Source: Acidobacteriota bacterium (GTDB taxonomy: Bacteria > Acidobacteriota > Terriglobia > Terriglobales > Acidobacteriaceae). Taken from it: a stretch of 64,000 bases of DNA. Of the stretch, positions 1-9,090 are shown piece by piece (the first letter of the stretch is position 1; every line of letters begins with the position of its first letter). The stretch lies in NCBI GenBank assembly GCA_021851335.1, contig JAJZEA010000008.1, positions 24,518 through 88,517 of the forward strand. Reading direction: 5' to 3'. A program made the position numbers and the translations under genes. The notes beneath the pieces were generated by a model that saw nothing but the letters and a program-made list of their open reading frames with translations, was not told the DNA's origin and did no database searches.

Positions 1-360
1 AGCGACCAGCGCCTTTTTGGCGACTATGGCCCGGGGACGCCGAGGCAGGTTTTGTCAGACCTTCTTGAGGGTTCCGGTTACGACCTTCTGATGGTCGGCG
101 GCAGTGACCCAGGAGTTCCGAAGAGTGTGGAACTGAGCCGTCGCTCCGGTGCGTCGGAGCCGCCCGAGCGCGCCGCATACACCCCGCCTGAAAACAGCTC
201 CTACGTGAATCCCGCGCTCGCTCAGCAGCAGCTTGCGCCCGCTCCGCAAACTCCGCCGCAGCCCTTCAATCGTCCTCCGGGAATGACGCCGCAGGATTTT
301 AACCAGCAGCGAATGCAGATGATGCAGCAGCAGAACGCACAGCAGCAGCGTCCGCAGTAG
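1..360 (+). CDS. Secretin/STN-like hypothetical protein, C-terminal part
   Basis: The reading frame is open from the first base and ends at a TAG, so only the last 119 residues are visible and the true start lies outside the window. The visible N-terminal part (QRLFGDYGPGTPRQVLSDLL, then GSGYDLLMVGG) resembles the short secretin/TonB N-terminal (STN) fold found in acidobacterial envelope proteins. It is followed by a low-complexity tail rich in Pro and Gln that ends in runs such as MMQQQNAQQQ. An envelope or periplasmic location is likely for such a protein, but the signal peptide cannot be seen. The family assignment rests on pattern resemblance only. Confidence 0.6.
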   Translation, partial: SDQRLFGDYGPGTPRQVLSDLLEGSGYDLLMVGGSDPGVPKSVELSRRSGASEPPERAAYTPPENSSYVNPALAQQQLAPAPQTPPQPFNRPPGMTPQDFNQQRMQMMQQQNAQQQRPQ

Positions 361-447
361 TTGCGGCTTGCAGATGCAACTCTGGAAGTGTGATGCCGTG
401 AAATCGCCGTTTCGGTTCCATTGTCAATTCAGTAGATAATCGACTCT

Positions 448-1662
448 GTGAATGAAATCGCATGGATATTTTGGCGCTGGGCGCTGCCTTGCTCCGCCTG
501 GATGCTTGCTCTGGGGTGGACGTGGCAGGCTGTGGATCGCTGGCTGCATCGCCATGCCATCTCCGGCCTCGGAGATTTGCCCGAATCGCAGCCTGCAACG
601 AGCGACGCACCCGATCTGGCCGTGATTGTGCCTGCGTGCAACGAACAGGAAGCCATCGCGGCCACGCTGCGCGGATTACTCGCCTCACGTGGATTGCGCC
701 TGCAGATTTTCGCGGTGAATGATCGCTCGATCGATGCCACCGGCGCAACGATGGAGGCGATTGCGCAGGAGTGGGCTGGCGCGGACAACCCCTGCGGCCA
801 CACGCTTCAGGTGCTCCACATCTCTGAACTTCCGCCGGGATGGCTTGGCAAGCCTCATGCGCTGGCAACTGCGGCCCGGCGTGCGCAGGCAGAGTGGATT
901 CTGTTCACCGATGGCGATGTTCAGTTCGCCCCGACGGCGCTCACCCGAGCCTTGGCATTTGCGCAGCAGGAACAGGCCGATCATCTCGCGGTTTTGCCCG
1001 AGTGGGTCGTCACCAGTCGCGCGGAGCGAGCCGTGCAGGGGGCCATGTTTGCCATGACTGGTTGGGGCCTGCGTTACTGGAAGATTGCCGACCCCAGGGC
1101 GCGCGATTTTCTCGGCGTCGGCGCCTTCAACCTGATGCGGCGAAACAGTTATGAAGCGCTCGGTGGATTTGACGCGCTGCGCATGGAAGTGCTCGAAGAC
1201 CTGCGCATGGGCTGGCGCGTCAAGAAAGCCGGTCTGCGGCAACGTATCGCCTGGGGGCAGGGAATGGTGCGCGTTCGCTGGGCCAACGGCGCATGGGGCG
1301 TGGTGCGCAATCTCGAAAAGAATGTCTTTGCGCTTTTTCGCTATCGGCTTTCACTTGCGCTCGCGGCCTGCGCGGGAGTGGGATTGCACGCAGTCTTGCC
1401 GCTGATGGCGCTTTCTGTTGGCGGGTGGTCGCGCGTTGCGGGTCTGCTCACCTGTCTTGCGTTGGCTACGGTTTATGCCGTACAGCAGCCCAGAACGCGT
1501 GTCCCTGTGGGGTACGTGCTGTTTTTCCCGCTGGCGCTTGCCCTGTTTCTCTTTGCCATGCTTCGCTCCATCACCATGACTCTGGTGCGTGGCGGCGTGG
1601 TGTGGCGCGGAACACTGTATCCGCTTCAAACGTTGCGAGATGCTGCAAACAATCGCTGGTGA
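448..1662 (+). CDS. Family 2 glycosyltransferase, membrane-anchored
   Basis: This 404-residue protein starts at GTG. It has an N-terminal hydrophobic segment (about residues 8-28), a GT-A type catalytic domain and three C-terminal membrane segments (about 300-385). The nucleotide-sugar fold is signalled by 'DLAVIVPACNEQEAI', the metal-binding DxD as FTDGDVQF (D155/D157), and a late acidic motif EDLRMGW (E250/D251) where the catalytic base of GT2 enzymes lies. The 'PPGWLGKPHAL' stretch recalls the HpnB-like subgroup linked to hopanoid or carotenoid glycosylation, but no hopanoid gene lies nearby, so the acceptor is unknown. It is convergent with the next gene, 19 nt away. Confidence 0.85.
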   Translation: MNEIAWIFWRWALPCSAWMLALGWTWQAVDRWLHRHAISGLGDLPESQPATSDAPDLAVIVPACNEQEAIAATLRGLLASRGLRLQIFAVNDRSIDATGATMEAIAQEWAGADNPCGHTLQVLHISELPPGWLGKPHALATAARRAQAEWILFTDGDVQFAPTALTRALAFAQQEQADHLAVLPEWVVTSRAERAVQGAMFAMTGWGLRYWKIADPRARDFLGVGAFNLMRRNSYEALGGFDALRMEVLEDLRMGWRVKKAGLRQRIAWGQGMVRVRWANGAWGVVRNLEKNVFALFRYRLSLALAACAGVGLHAVLPLMALSVGGWSRVAGLLTCLALATVYAVQQPRTRVPVGYVLFFPLALALFLFAMLRSITMTLVRGGVVWRGTLYPLQTLRDAANNRW

Positions 1663-1681
1663 CGGCTACTCTCTGCGCGGC

Positions 1682-2260
1682 TTATTTGGCAGCCGTCGTG
1701 TGCTGTTCGGTCAAATAGCGATTCATAAAGCTGCGTTGCCGGCCGTGCGCCGTCAGGTTGGGGTCAGAGACAGGCATGGCATCCGACTGGCCAAAGAATC
1801 CGCGCAGCAGCTTGGGGTTGGGACGGAATTTCTCCGGACCTCCGGTAAACTGGCGGGCATTGCTGATCATGATTCCCATGCGCCCGTGCATCGGTCGAAT
1901 GACTCCGCGAACCAGCACGTTCTGGTTCTGATAGCGCCGCAACTCGCCCACTTCGCCATGGTCGGCATACAGGCTCAGCATCAGAAAACGACACTCCGCG
2001 TCGGGCATCGAAAGCGGACAGACATCCAGGAACCGCGTTCCATCCTTCAGCTCCACCACATCGTATACATGCGCGGTGACGCACACATCCTTGCCCACGT
2101 AATCCTCGGCATCGTCTGTCTGAATACAAGGGCGGGGCGATGCTGTCTTATGGTGGCTGAAAGCTTGTATCGCGGGAGAAAAACTCGCCATCAAAGCAGC
2201 CAGCAGGCAGATGTGGAGAGCGCGCGGCAGATGCATCTCGAACTCCATTTTCGTCTTCAC
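1682..2260 (-). CDS. Secreted protein of unknown function
   Basis: This 192-residue protein begins with a basic stretch and a hydrophobic core ending in 'SPAIQAFSHH', a plausible Sec signal peptide, so it is probably periplasmic. The mature part contains two cysteines early on (PCIQTDDAEDYVGKDVCV) and a beta-rich section (VTAHVYDVVELKDGTRFLDV, then NVLVRGVIRPMHGRMGI) that reads like an OB-fold nucleic-acid or ligand-binding barrel. I recognise no named family. It is transcribed divergently from the GH31 gene, with about 140 nt between them. Confidence 0.65.
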   Translation of the reverse strand: MKTKMEFEMHLPRALHICLLAALMASFSPAIQAFSHHKTASPRPCIQTDDAEDYVGKDVCVTAHVYDVVELKDGTRFLDVCPLSMPDAECRFLMLSLYADHGEVGELRRYQNQNVLVRGVIRPMHGRMGIMISNARQFTGGPEKFRPNPKLLRGFFGQSDAMPVSDPNLTAHGRQRSFMNRYLTEQHTTAAK

Positions 2261-2401
2261 AGGGATGAATCGAAAACGATTTTTACAAGGTTAACGCGAA
2301 CTCCCGGACAGAGCAAGACAATGCGCTTCGCGATATACTCAGCGTGCTGAGCGAATTCACTCTGCTCGCTCGCCACAATCGAGATACTGGAGTTGAGCTG
2401 G

Positions 2402-4981
2402 ATGCTGCGAAGTCTGTTTCGAACCGTGTTCCTCTGTCTGCTGATGGGATACGCCATCCTTCCGAGCTTTGCACAAAGTGCGGTCACTTCGCCGGAAGCA
2501 TCCACGCCGAATACAGATCCGGTTCCTGGACTGGTCCTGCCCTACCGAGGCGCAACGCTTGTGCTCCAGCCCTATGCGCCCAACATTCTTCGCGTCACGC
2601 TCAGCCTGCAACGCGCACACGCTCTGGCCAAGCCAGGTTACGGATTCATCGCTCAGCCCAATACGCAGGGCTGGACGCGCAGCGACTCTGCGGAGGGCCT
2701 GGTCTATCGCTCTTCGCGCATGGTGGTCACGCTGCCCAAAGGTCGCCCCTGGAAGCCTCTGACCACGCAGATCGATATCGGGCGATTCTTTGGCGGCTCG
2801 ACGCCCGGAGCCGAGATTCAGTTTGATGCTGCCGATGGCAAACGTCTGCTGGAGATGACGGGCTGGGCGCAGTCTGTGCCCAACTACAAAGACGGCAATG
2901 AAGACATCCTCCATGACCGTCGCCCGACCGATCCGCCGTTTTATCAGGTTGCCGGATACTTTGCCTCTCCCGACGATGAGCACTACTACGGCCTGGGACA
3001 GAATCAGGAGGGGTATCTCGACCATCGCGGGCACACGGTCGAGTGTTGGCACGACTACAACGCCACCGGCGGACAAAGTGTCTGTGTGCCGTTCCTGGTT
3101 ACCAACAAAGGCTACGGGCTGATCTGGGATAATCCCTCGAAGACGACGATCCGCCCTGGTTTCAACGAGCAGACAACGTGGACCTCGCAGGTGGGCGATC
3201 GCGTCTCGTTCTTTGTGATTGCCGGGCAGAGCACCGATGAGATTTATGCCGGATATCGGCTGCTCACCGGCCCCACTCCGCTGCTGCCCAAGGCCGCCTA
3301 TGGATACATCCAGTGCAAGCAGCGCTATCGCTCCCAGGCAGAGTTGCTGGGTGTTGCGCGCGGCTATCACAGCCGCCATCTGCCCGCCGACGTCTTCGTC
3401 GTGGACTGGTTCTACTACACACGCATGGGCCAGATGGATTTCGACCCCACGCTTTGGCCTGATCCCAAAGCCATGAACGACGAGCTGCACGCCATGGGCT
3501 ATCAGTCCATGATCAGCGTCTGGCCGCGTTTCGTTCCAGGTTCGCGATTCTATGACACGATCCTCAAACACGGATGGTTTGAGCATCTGGCCGACGGCAC
3601 TCCCACCAACGGCCTGCCCTATGACCGCGCGGGATCGGATATCGACACCACGAATCCGGCTGCCGCGCGATGGTACTGGGATGAGATTCGCGACAACATC
3701 CTCTCCAAAGGATTCGATTCCATCTGGCTGGATGAAACCGAGCCGGATCTGCCGCCCAACGGCAGTTACCTCCACGCCGGTCCCGGCACGGAGTTCTTCA
3801 ACATCTATCCGCTCACGCATACCGCGGCACTCTTTGACGGCTTCCGTCGAGACTTCCCGGCCAAACGCGCGCTCAGCCTCTCGCGCGATGCCTATCTGGG
3901 GATTCAGCGCAACGGCGTCATCGTCTGGTCGTCCGACATCGCTCCCACATGGGACACGCTGCGCCGGCAGATTCCCACCGGACTCGACTTCACAGCCTCC
4001 GGCATCGCCAACTGGAGCAACGATACGGGCGGCTGGCAATATCTTCCCGCCGAGCACCATCCGGCCCATCGCCCGCTGCTTGACCCTTCCGACGCCCGCG
4101 ACAACGTCGGTGGATACGACGATTATCCGGAGCTGTACACGCGCTGGTTTGAGTATGCCGCCTTCCTGCCCATCTTTCGCTCCCATGGCAGCCGCAAGGA
4201 AAATGAAGTCTGGTCCTACGGCAAGCAGGCCGAGCCGATTCTGGAGAAGTATCTCAAGCTCCGTTATGAACTGCTGCCCTATCTCTACTCCGTCGAATAT
4301 CACACGGCCCAGACAGGCGCACCGATCCTGCGCGCGCTCTTCATGGATTTCCCCAACGATCCGCGCGTAGCCGATATCGGCGATGAATACATGCTGGGGC
4401 CAGCGTTTCTGGTTGCGCCCGTCGTGGAGCAGGGCGCCACCAGCCGCCGCGTCTATCTTCCCGCCGGCTCGGACTGGTACTTCTACTGGACCAATCAGCG
4501 CGTTCACGGCGGCCAGATCATCACCGTCAGTGCGCCCATCGATACGCTGCCGCTTTTTGTCCGTGCCGGCTCCATCATTCCCATGGGCAACCTGATCATG
4601 AGCACCGCGCAGCCGCAGAAGATCGCAAAGGTCCGTGTCTATCCCGGCGCGAACGGCGACTTCACGCTTTTTAACGATGACGGCGTCTCCTACGGCTATG
4701 AGCAAGGCAAGGATCGCATCAGCCATCTTCACTGGGACGATGCATCCGCAACGCTGAGCCATACCGGAACCGATTTCTGGACCGGACCCGACAGCGACAT
4801 CATGGAGATCGAGCATCAGATCGAGCCAGCCAACCATGCGCCCACGCTGCCGCCGTCGGCAGCACGCATACAGCCCGGCAACTGGCGCACTCCGCCACCC
4901 ATGGATACACCGCCGGGCAGTTCCGTCATGCCCTCCACGCCGCCTTCGACAGGCCCAGGCGGGACGGGTCCGCAGCGCTGA
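2402..4981 (+). CDS. Secreted GH31 alpha-glycosidase (alpha-glucosidase/xylosidase type)
   Basis: The ATG is preceded by GGAG with 9 nt spacing; an in-frame TTG three codons upstream is less likely. The 859-residue product has a signal peptide ending near 'PSFAQSA'. An N-terminal beta-sandwich is followed by the (beta/alpha)8 barrel with 'FVVDWFYYTRMGQMDFDP'. The nucleophile lies in IWLDETEPD (D444) and the acid/base Asp in VWSSDIAPTWDTLR (D512), and an 'FRSHGSR' substrate loop and C-terminal beta domains follow. GH31 retaining enzymes remove terminal alpha-linked glucose or xylose. The protein ends in a 30-residue Pro/Gly/Ser tail not typical of the family. It probably acts in the periplasm or outside the cell on plant or microbial glucans; exact specificity cannot be read. 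Confidence 0.93.
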   Translation: MLRSLFRTVFLCLLMGYAILPSFAQSAVTSPEASTPNTDPVPGLVLPYRGATLVLQPYAPNILRVTLSLQRAHALAKPGYGFIAQPNTQGWTRSDSAEGLVYRSSRMVVTLPKGRPWKPLTTQIDIGRFFGGSTPGAEIQFDAADGKRLLEMTGWAQSVPNYKDGNEDILHDRRPTDPPFYQVAGYFASPDDEHYYGLGQNQEGYLDHRGHTVECWHDYNATGGQSVCVPFLVTNKGYGLIWDNPSKTTIRPGFNEQTTWTSQVGDRVSFFVIAGQSTDEIYAGYRLLTGPTPLLPKAAYGYIQCKQRYRSQAELLGVARGYHSRHLPADVFVVDWFYYTRMGQMDFDPTLWPDPKAMNDELHAMGYQSMISVWPRFVPGSRFYDTILKHGWFEHLADGTPTNGLPYDRAGSDIDTTNPAAARWYWDEIRDNILSKGFDSIWLDETEPDLPPNGSYLHAGPGTEFFNIYPLTHTAALFDGFRRDFPAKRALSLSRDAYLGIQRNGVIVWSSDIAPTWDTLRRQIPTGLDFTASGIANWSNDTGGWQYLPAEHHPAHRPLLDPSDARDNVGGYDDYPELYTRWFEYAAFLPIFRSHGSRKENEVWSYGKQAEPILEKYLKLRYELLPYLYSVEYHTAQTGAPILRALFMDFPNDPRVADIGDEYMLGPAFLVAPVVEQGATSRRVYLPAGSDWYFYWTNQRVHGGQIITVSAPIDTLPLFVRAGSIIPMGNLIMSTAQPQKIAKVRVYPGANGDFTLFNDDGVSYGYEQGKDRISHLHWDDASATLSHTGTDFWTGPDSDIMEIEHQIEPANHAPTLPPSAARIQPGNWRTPPPMDTPPGSSVMPSTPPSTGPGGTGPQR

Positions 4982-5179
4982 GCGGCATCGGCAAGGCACG
5001 ATGAGCGATCTTCTTCCAGCGGTTGAAAGAATTTTTCTTCGCTATTCGCAATGCGCTGTGACGGGTGGTTCGTTTTTTGCGTCTAAATTCTGGAAGCCGT
5101 TTGTCCCCTTGGTCAACGCGCTTGCAAGGATGCCCCATTCTGCTCGCAACGGTTCGGGGGTGTTTCGCTTCGGGAGTCC

Positions 5180-6388
5180 ATGGTACGCATGAACGTCAAA
5201 TTGCTTGTATCTCGTATCGCCGCGGTAACGCTTGCGGTGAACCTGTTTTGGTTGCCCGCGCCGGCACAGTCCTCGGCTGTTTCCGGCAAACCGGCTGCCT
5301 CCACCCCGACCAACCACTCCGGCCCATTCGTGGTCCATATTCCCGTCACGCTCCGCGACAAGAAGGGCCACCTGCTCACCAGCTATCCGGCGACGGACCT
5401 GACCCTCTCCGACAATGGTCATCCGCAGACGATCCAGAGCTTTCAGCATCCGCAAAATGAACTGATGCGCATCGGGATACTCATGGACACCAGCAGCGGC
5501 CAGCAATCTGCGCTGGATAGCGAACGCGCCGCCTGTGCGCGTTTTGTCGATCAGATGCTGGCTCGCCCCAATACCAAAATCTTCCTGCTTCACTTCGATC
5601 ATGAGGTCGAGCTTCTGCAGGACTTCACCACCTCGTCGCAAAAGCTGCACACCGAGCTGAGCGAGATGACCACTTCGGCTCCGCAGCAACCCTCCGCGGC
5701 GTCTCCCGTCGGCAGCGTCGGCAAGACGACCGTGCGTGGCGGCACCGAGGTCTACGATGCCGTCTATCTGGCGGCAAAGGAGCTGATGGCCCCCGAGCAC
5801 GGCCGCAAGCTCATGGTTATCTTCACCAGCGGATTTGACCACGGCAGCAAGGTCGGCCTGAACGAGGCCATCGACGCCGCGCAGCGAGCGCAGGTCAGCG
5901 TCTTCACGGTCTATGTGAAAAGCGAAGGCCCGCAGCCAAAGATTGGGAACAATGGCCAGAATCAGCGACCTGGCCTGGGCTATCCCGGTCGATTTCCCGG
6001 TGGCGGCTATCCGGGTTATCCGGGAGGGGGCTACCCGGGAGGTGGTTATCCGGGCAGTCAGCCCGGCGGCAACGGTCGCCAGAACTCTCCGACCGTGGCC
6101 TACGGCGACGGTAAAAAGACTCTCGAACAGATTGCCGTTCGCTCCGGCGGACGCTACTTTGAAGACATTCGCAAAGGCGACTACGACGAAGCGTTTCACG
6201 AGATCGCCGATGAGCTGAACGCGCAGTTCGCGCTCACCTACGCGCCCAACGACCTTAGCGATGATTCCTTCAGCGATGGCTTCCACAAGATTTCGCTGCG
6301 CGCCAAGGACAAATCCATGTTTGTCATCACGACAGAGGGATACTTTGAGCCATCCAGCGGCACATCCACCAGGGCTGCTGGAAAATAG
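5180..6388 (+). CDS. VWFA-related acidobacterial-type secreted protein
   Basis: The 402-residue protein has a signal peptide ending near 'LPAPAQSS'. After it comes the pattern of the acidobacterial VWFA-related family: 'VTLRDKKGHLLTSYPATDLTLSDNGHPQ' and then a von Willebrand A-type domain. The metal-site segment is ILMDTSSGQQS: the first Asp and Ser of a D-x-S-x-S MIDAS are present (D103, S105) but the last Ser is replaced by Gly, so metal binding may be weakened. Residues about 268-298 are a glycine/proline insert built from GGYPG units that is probably a flexible linker. A second ATG three codons in could be the real start. The family is abundant in acidobacteria and its function is unknown. 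Confidence 0.85.
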   Translation: MVRMNVKLLVSRIAAVTLAVNLFWLPAPAQSSAVSGKPAASTPTNHSGPFVVHIPVTLRDKKGHLLTSYPATDLTLSDNGHPQTIQSFQHPQNELMRIGILMDTSSGQQSALDSERAACARFVDQMLARPNTKIFLLHFDHEVELLQDFTTSSQKLHTELSEMTTSAPQQPSAASPVGSVGKTTVRGGTEVYDAVYLAAKELMAPEHGRKLMVIFTSGFDHGSKVGLNEAIDAAQRAQVSVFTVYVKSEGPQPKIGNNGQNQRPGLGYPGRFPGGGYPGYPGGGYPGGGYPGSQPGGNGRQNSPTVAYGDGKKTLEQIAVRSGGRYFEDIRKGDYDEAFHEIADELNAQFALTYAPNDLSDDSFSDGFHKISLRAKDKSMFVITTEGYFEPSSGTSTRAAGK

Positions 6389-6424
6389 AATCTGGGCCGT
6401 GATCCTGCGGCCCGGAGACGACCG

Positions 6425-7564
6425 ATGACGATTTCAGCAACCGCAACTCCACCCTCTCTTGATCGGCAGATGGCTCGCTCCCTTGCGCTGGAAGCTGGCT
6501 TCACAGAGGCGAGTCTGCTCGCTTTGCCCGCCGAGGATGTGGAGTCCACCGACGCCCGCTTCCGCGACTTCATTTACACCGGCTATCACGGTCAGATGCA
6601 ATATCTGGCTCGCCGCAATGAGCACGGCCACCTGGTGCGTGGTCGGGTGGATCGTCCATTTCCCTGGGCGCAAAGCGTATTGCTGTGCATGGCAAGCTAC
6701 CACGGTGACGCGCCGCATTCCATCGATCCCGCGCCGCAGGATCGCGGCTGGATCGCACGCTATGCCTGGACCGCACGACGCGACTCGGACAGTGGCCTTC
6801 GCCCCAGCGATTATCACAAGATCCTGCTCAAGCGACTGCGTCAGGTGGAATCCACCCTCAAGCAGCACTATGGAGACTTTGAAAGTCGCGCGTTTGTGGA
6901 TACTGGACCGCTGCTGGAGCGCGCCGCGGCTCGGGCGGCGGGTCTTGGCTGGGTCGGCAAAAACACCTGCCTCATTCATCCCACGCACGGTTCCTGGACA
7001 TTTCTCGCAGCGCTCGTCATGGAGTTGCCCGCAAGCGTTGAATCCCCGCTGGTCATTCCCGACCGCTGTGGAAGCTGCACTCGCTGTCTCGACGCCTGTC
7101 CCACCGGCGCGCTCATTGCTCCCTATCAGATGGATGCAACGCGTTGCATCGCCTATCTGACCATCGAGCATCGCGATGCCATCGATCCCGCTCTGAGCGC
7201 CGGAATGGGCCGCCAGGTCTTCGGCTGCGACATCTGCCAGGATGTCTGCCCCTGGAATCGCAAAGCGCCCATCGCGCGTGACGAAGCACTGCAATGCCGC
7301 GAAGAACTGGTCAATCCTTCCCTGGAATGGCTGGCCGCAATGGACGAGTCACGCTTTGAAACCCTCTTCAATGGCTCGCCCATCCGCAGAACCGGCTTCT
7401 GGTCAATGCGCCGCAATGTGGCCATTGCCATGGGGAACAGCGGACTCGCGCAATTTATTCCTTGGCTGGAGCATCAGGCGGACTCCCCATCCGCCACTGC
7501 TGCCTTCCGCCACGCGGCTCAGTGGGCGCTCCGCCGTCTGCGCTCACGGAACAAGCCCGCCTGA
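6425..7564 (+). CDS. queG: Epoxyqueuosine reductase
   Basis: QueG catalyses the last step of queuosine synthesis, reducing epoxyqueuosine to queuosine in the wobble position of tRNAs using cobalamin and two 4Fe-4S clusters. The 379-residue length is normal. The catalytic acid lies in FVDTGPLLERAAA (D159). The first cluster motif is CGSCTRCLDACP (C215, C218, C221, C225) and the second is GCDICQDVCPWN (C268, C271, C275). A C-terminal stretch fits the HEAT-like repeat that grips tRNA ('AQFIPWLEHQADSPSATAAFRHAAQWAL'). It starts 36 nt after the VWFA-related gene on the same strand. The cytoplasmic role is not in doubt. Confidence 0.96.
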   Translation: MTISATATPPSLDRQMARSLALEAGFTEASLLALPAEDVESTDARFRDFIYTGYHGQMQYLARRNEHGHLVRGRVDRPFPWAQSVLLCMASYHGDAPHSIDPAPQDRGWIARYAWTARRDSDSGLRPSDYHKILLKRLRQVESTLKQHYGDFESRAFVDTGPLLERAAARAAGLGWVGKNTCLIHPTHGSWTFLAALVMELPASVESPLVIPDRCGSCTRCLDACPTGALIAPYQMDATRCIAYLTIEHRDAIDPALSAGMGRQVFGCDICQDVCPWNRKAPIARDEALQCREELVNPSLEWLAAMDESRFETLFNGSPIRRTGFWSMRRNVAIAMGNSGLAQFIPWLEHQADSPSATAAFRHAAQWALRRLRSRNKPA

Positions 7565-7600
7565 ATCGACCTCCGCCTGAACTGGCCTGCGCGGTTTGTC

Positions 7601-7810
7601 TCAGTTGCTGCTGCGGCGCACATCGACCGCATTCAGTCCCTTGGGGCCTTGCTGCACCTCAAACTCCACGCTCTCGCCTTCGTTCAAGGAGCGGTATCCA
7701 TCGGCCTGAATCGCCGAAAAATGCACAAAAACATCTTCGCCAGTGGAGCGCTGGATGAACCCATAGCCCTTTGCGCCGTTAAACCACTTCACCACACCCT
7801 GTTCTTTCAC
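7601..7810 (-). CDS. Cold-shock domain protein (CspA family)
   Basis: The open frame extends further upstream, but a GTG preceded by GGAGAG at good spacing gives a 69-residue protein starting [19 protein letters not shown], exactly the length and start of CspA-type proteins. Both RNA-binding motifs are present: KGYGFI (RNP1) and DVFVHFSAI (RNP2). These proteins bind single-stranded RNA or DNA and melt mRNA structure, and may be cold-induced or constitutive. A promoter-like pair lies about 150 nt upstream, giving a long leader as in cold-regulated csp genes. The gene is convergent with queG. Confidence 0.95.
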   Translation of the reverse strand: MKEQGVVKWFNGAKGYGFIQRSTGEDVFVHFSAIQADGYRSLNEGESVEFEVQQGPKGLNAVDVRRSSN

Positions 7811-7962
7811 GCTCGTCTCTCCAATTTCTCTGGCTGCTGCTGTCAGAACAAACAGGCGCAACGGGCGCCCGCACCTTCCTGTTGCATTCTCTTGACGGGG
7901 ATGCGCGCAATCCTCCGAAATCTGATTGCTTCTTCCCGCGATGAATGAGAGTTCGTGCTTTG

Positions 7963-7991
7963 GTTATGTCAGCATTCCCGCAAAATTGCAA
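7963..7991 (-). promoter_or_regulatory. Candidate csp promoter with long 5' leader
   Basis: Read on the minus strand there is TTGCAA, a 17-nt spacer and CATAAC, a fair match to a housekeeping -35/-10 pair. A start about 7 nt downstream would give a leader of roughly 145 nt before the GTG of the cold-shock gene. Cold-shock genes often carry long leaders that refold on cooling. The promoter is inferred from sequence only. Confidence 0.4.
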
Positions 7992-8105
7992 GAAAAAAAT
8001 GGAAGACCCACATGCAATTCGCCTGCTACACACTCGGATCCACCTTCAACCCGCACTCTCTTTGTTAGCATCCTGATAGTGGCAGAACAGGAACAGACCC
8101 CCGGA

Positions 8106-9068
8106 ATGGATCCCCGCGCAACTCCAAAGGAGATGCAATTCTCCGAGCCAGGCTCACACTCAGCCTTGCGGTCGCGAGGGTTTCATCCCAAACGCGACGG
8201 CAAGGCGTTGCTCGGCTATCTGCTCGACAGCGAAGTGCATACCTTCGCCTTCAGTTTCGCGGCCAACGCCATCCTCTCCTTCATTCCGCTGATCGTTCTG
8301 CTCTATACGCTCGCAGGCAATCTCTTCCACTCCGCCGCCATGAGCGCAGAGATCGCCGAATTGATTCAATACTTTCTGCCTTCCAATCAGGATTTTGTGG
8401 CGCAGAATCTTGCCGTTGTCGCCGCACGCCACACCGTCCAACTCGTCTCGCTCTTCATGATCCTGCTGGCGTGCACGGGAATCTTTCTGCCGCTTGAGGT
8501 GGCGCTCAACCGCGCCTGGGGCGTAGTCAAAAGCCGCAACTACATCATGAATCAGATCGTCGCGCTGGGACTGGCCGCCATCATGGTCATTCTTGGCATC
8601 CTCTGCGTTCTGCTCAACGCCGCCGAGCATCTCGTGCTCACGGTGCTGCTCTTCGGCCACATCGACAACATCGTCTACCGCGCCCTCACCGCCTCTTGGC
8701 TGGTGCTTACCACTTCCGCCGCGAGCATCGTATTTTTCTTTTCGGTCTACTGGCTGCTGCCCAACCGCAAGGTGCCCATTCGCCCTGTGCTACGCACCTC
8801 AATCGTGACGGGGCTGGTCTGGGTCGCGGCCAAGTTCCTCTTTGTCGCCATCCTGCCGCGGCTTGACCTCAAAGCGCTCTACGGCCCGTTCTACGTCTCC
8901 GTCGGCCTGCTGCTCTGGGCCTACATCTCCGGAATGCTGCTCTTTGCCGGCGCGCAACTCAGCGCTCTTCGCTGGTCTGAGATTACCGAGATGATCTCCG
9001 AGTCGATCTCAGACAACTCCGCACTCTCGGCAAAGAGTACAACCGACGCATCGACTCCAGCCAATTGA
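8106..9068 (+). CDS. YihY/BrkB family inner-membrane protein
   Basis: The family pattern begins at 'LLGYLLDSEVHTFAFSFAANAILSFIPLIVLL' and contains about six membrane helices, ending with 'VSVGLLLWAYISGMLLFAGAQLSAL', as in YihY/BrkB proteins (formerly mis-named RNase BN). The frame is open far upstream. ATG at this position gives 320 residues; a GTG 27 nt upstream and an ATG 27 nt downstream (with AAAGGAG almost abutting) are alternatives, so the start is uncertain. The function of the family is not settled; some members affect serum resistance or envelope properties. It is transcribed divergently from csp. Confidence 0.85.
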   Translation: MDPRATPKEMQFSEPGSHSALRSRGFHPKRDGKALLGYLLDSEVHTFAFSFAANAILSFIPLIVLLYTLAGNLFHSAAMSAEIAELIQYFLPSNQDFVAQNLAVVAARHTVQLVSLFMILLACTGIFLPLEVALNRAWGVVKSRNYIMNQIVALGLAAIMVILGILCVLLNAAEHLVLTVLLFGHIDNIVYRALTASWLVLTTSAASIVFFFSVYWLLPNRKVPIRPVLRTSIVTGLVWVAAKFLFVAILPRLDLKALYGPFYVSVGLLLWAYISGMLLFAGAQLSALRWSEITEMISESISDNSALSAKSTTDASTPAN

Positions 9069-9090
9069 GAACTCCACAGCCCACCCAAAC

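Noticed and set aside
2357..4999. 880-codon open frame antisense to the GH31 gene
   Set aside because: It is a shadow of the GC-rich GH31 coding sequence, has no recognisable family, and the plus-strand frame has full GH31 motifs.
5983..6075. Short tandem DNA repeat that could suggest a CRISPR or satellite
   Set aside because: It is in frame and encodes the GGYPG linker of the VWFA-related protein; there are no spacers.
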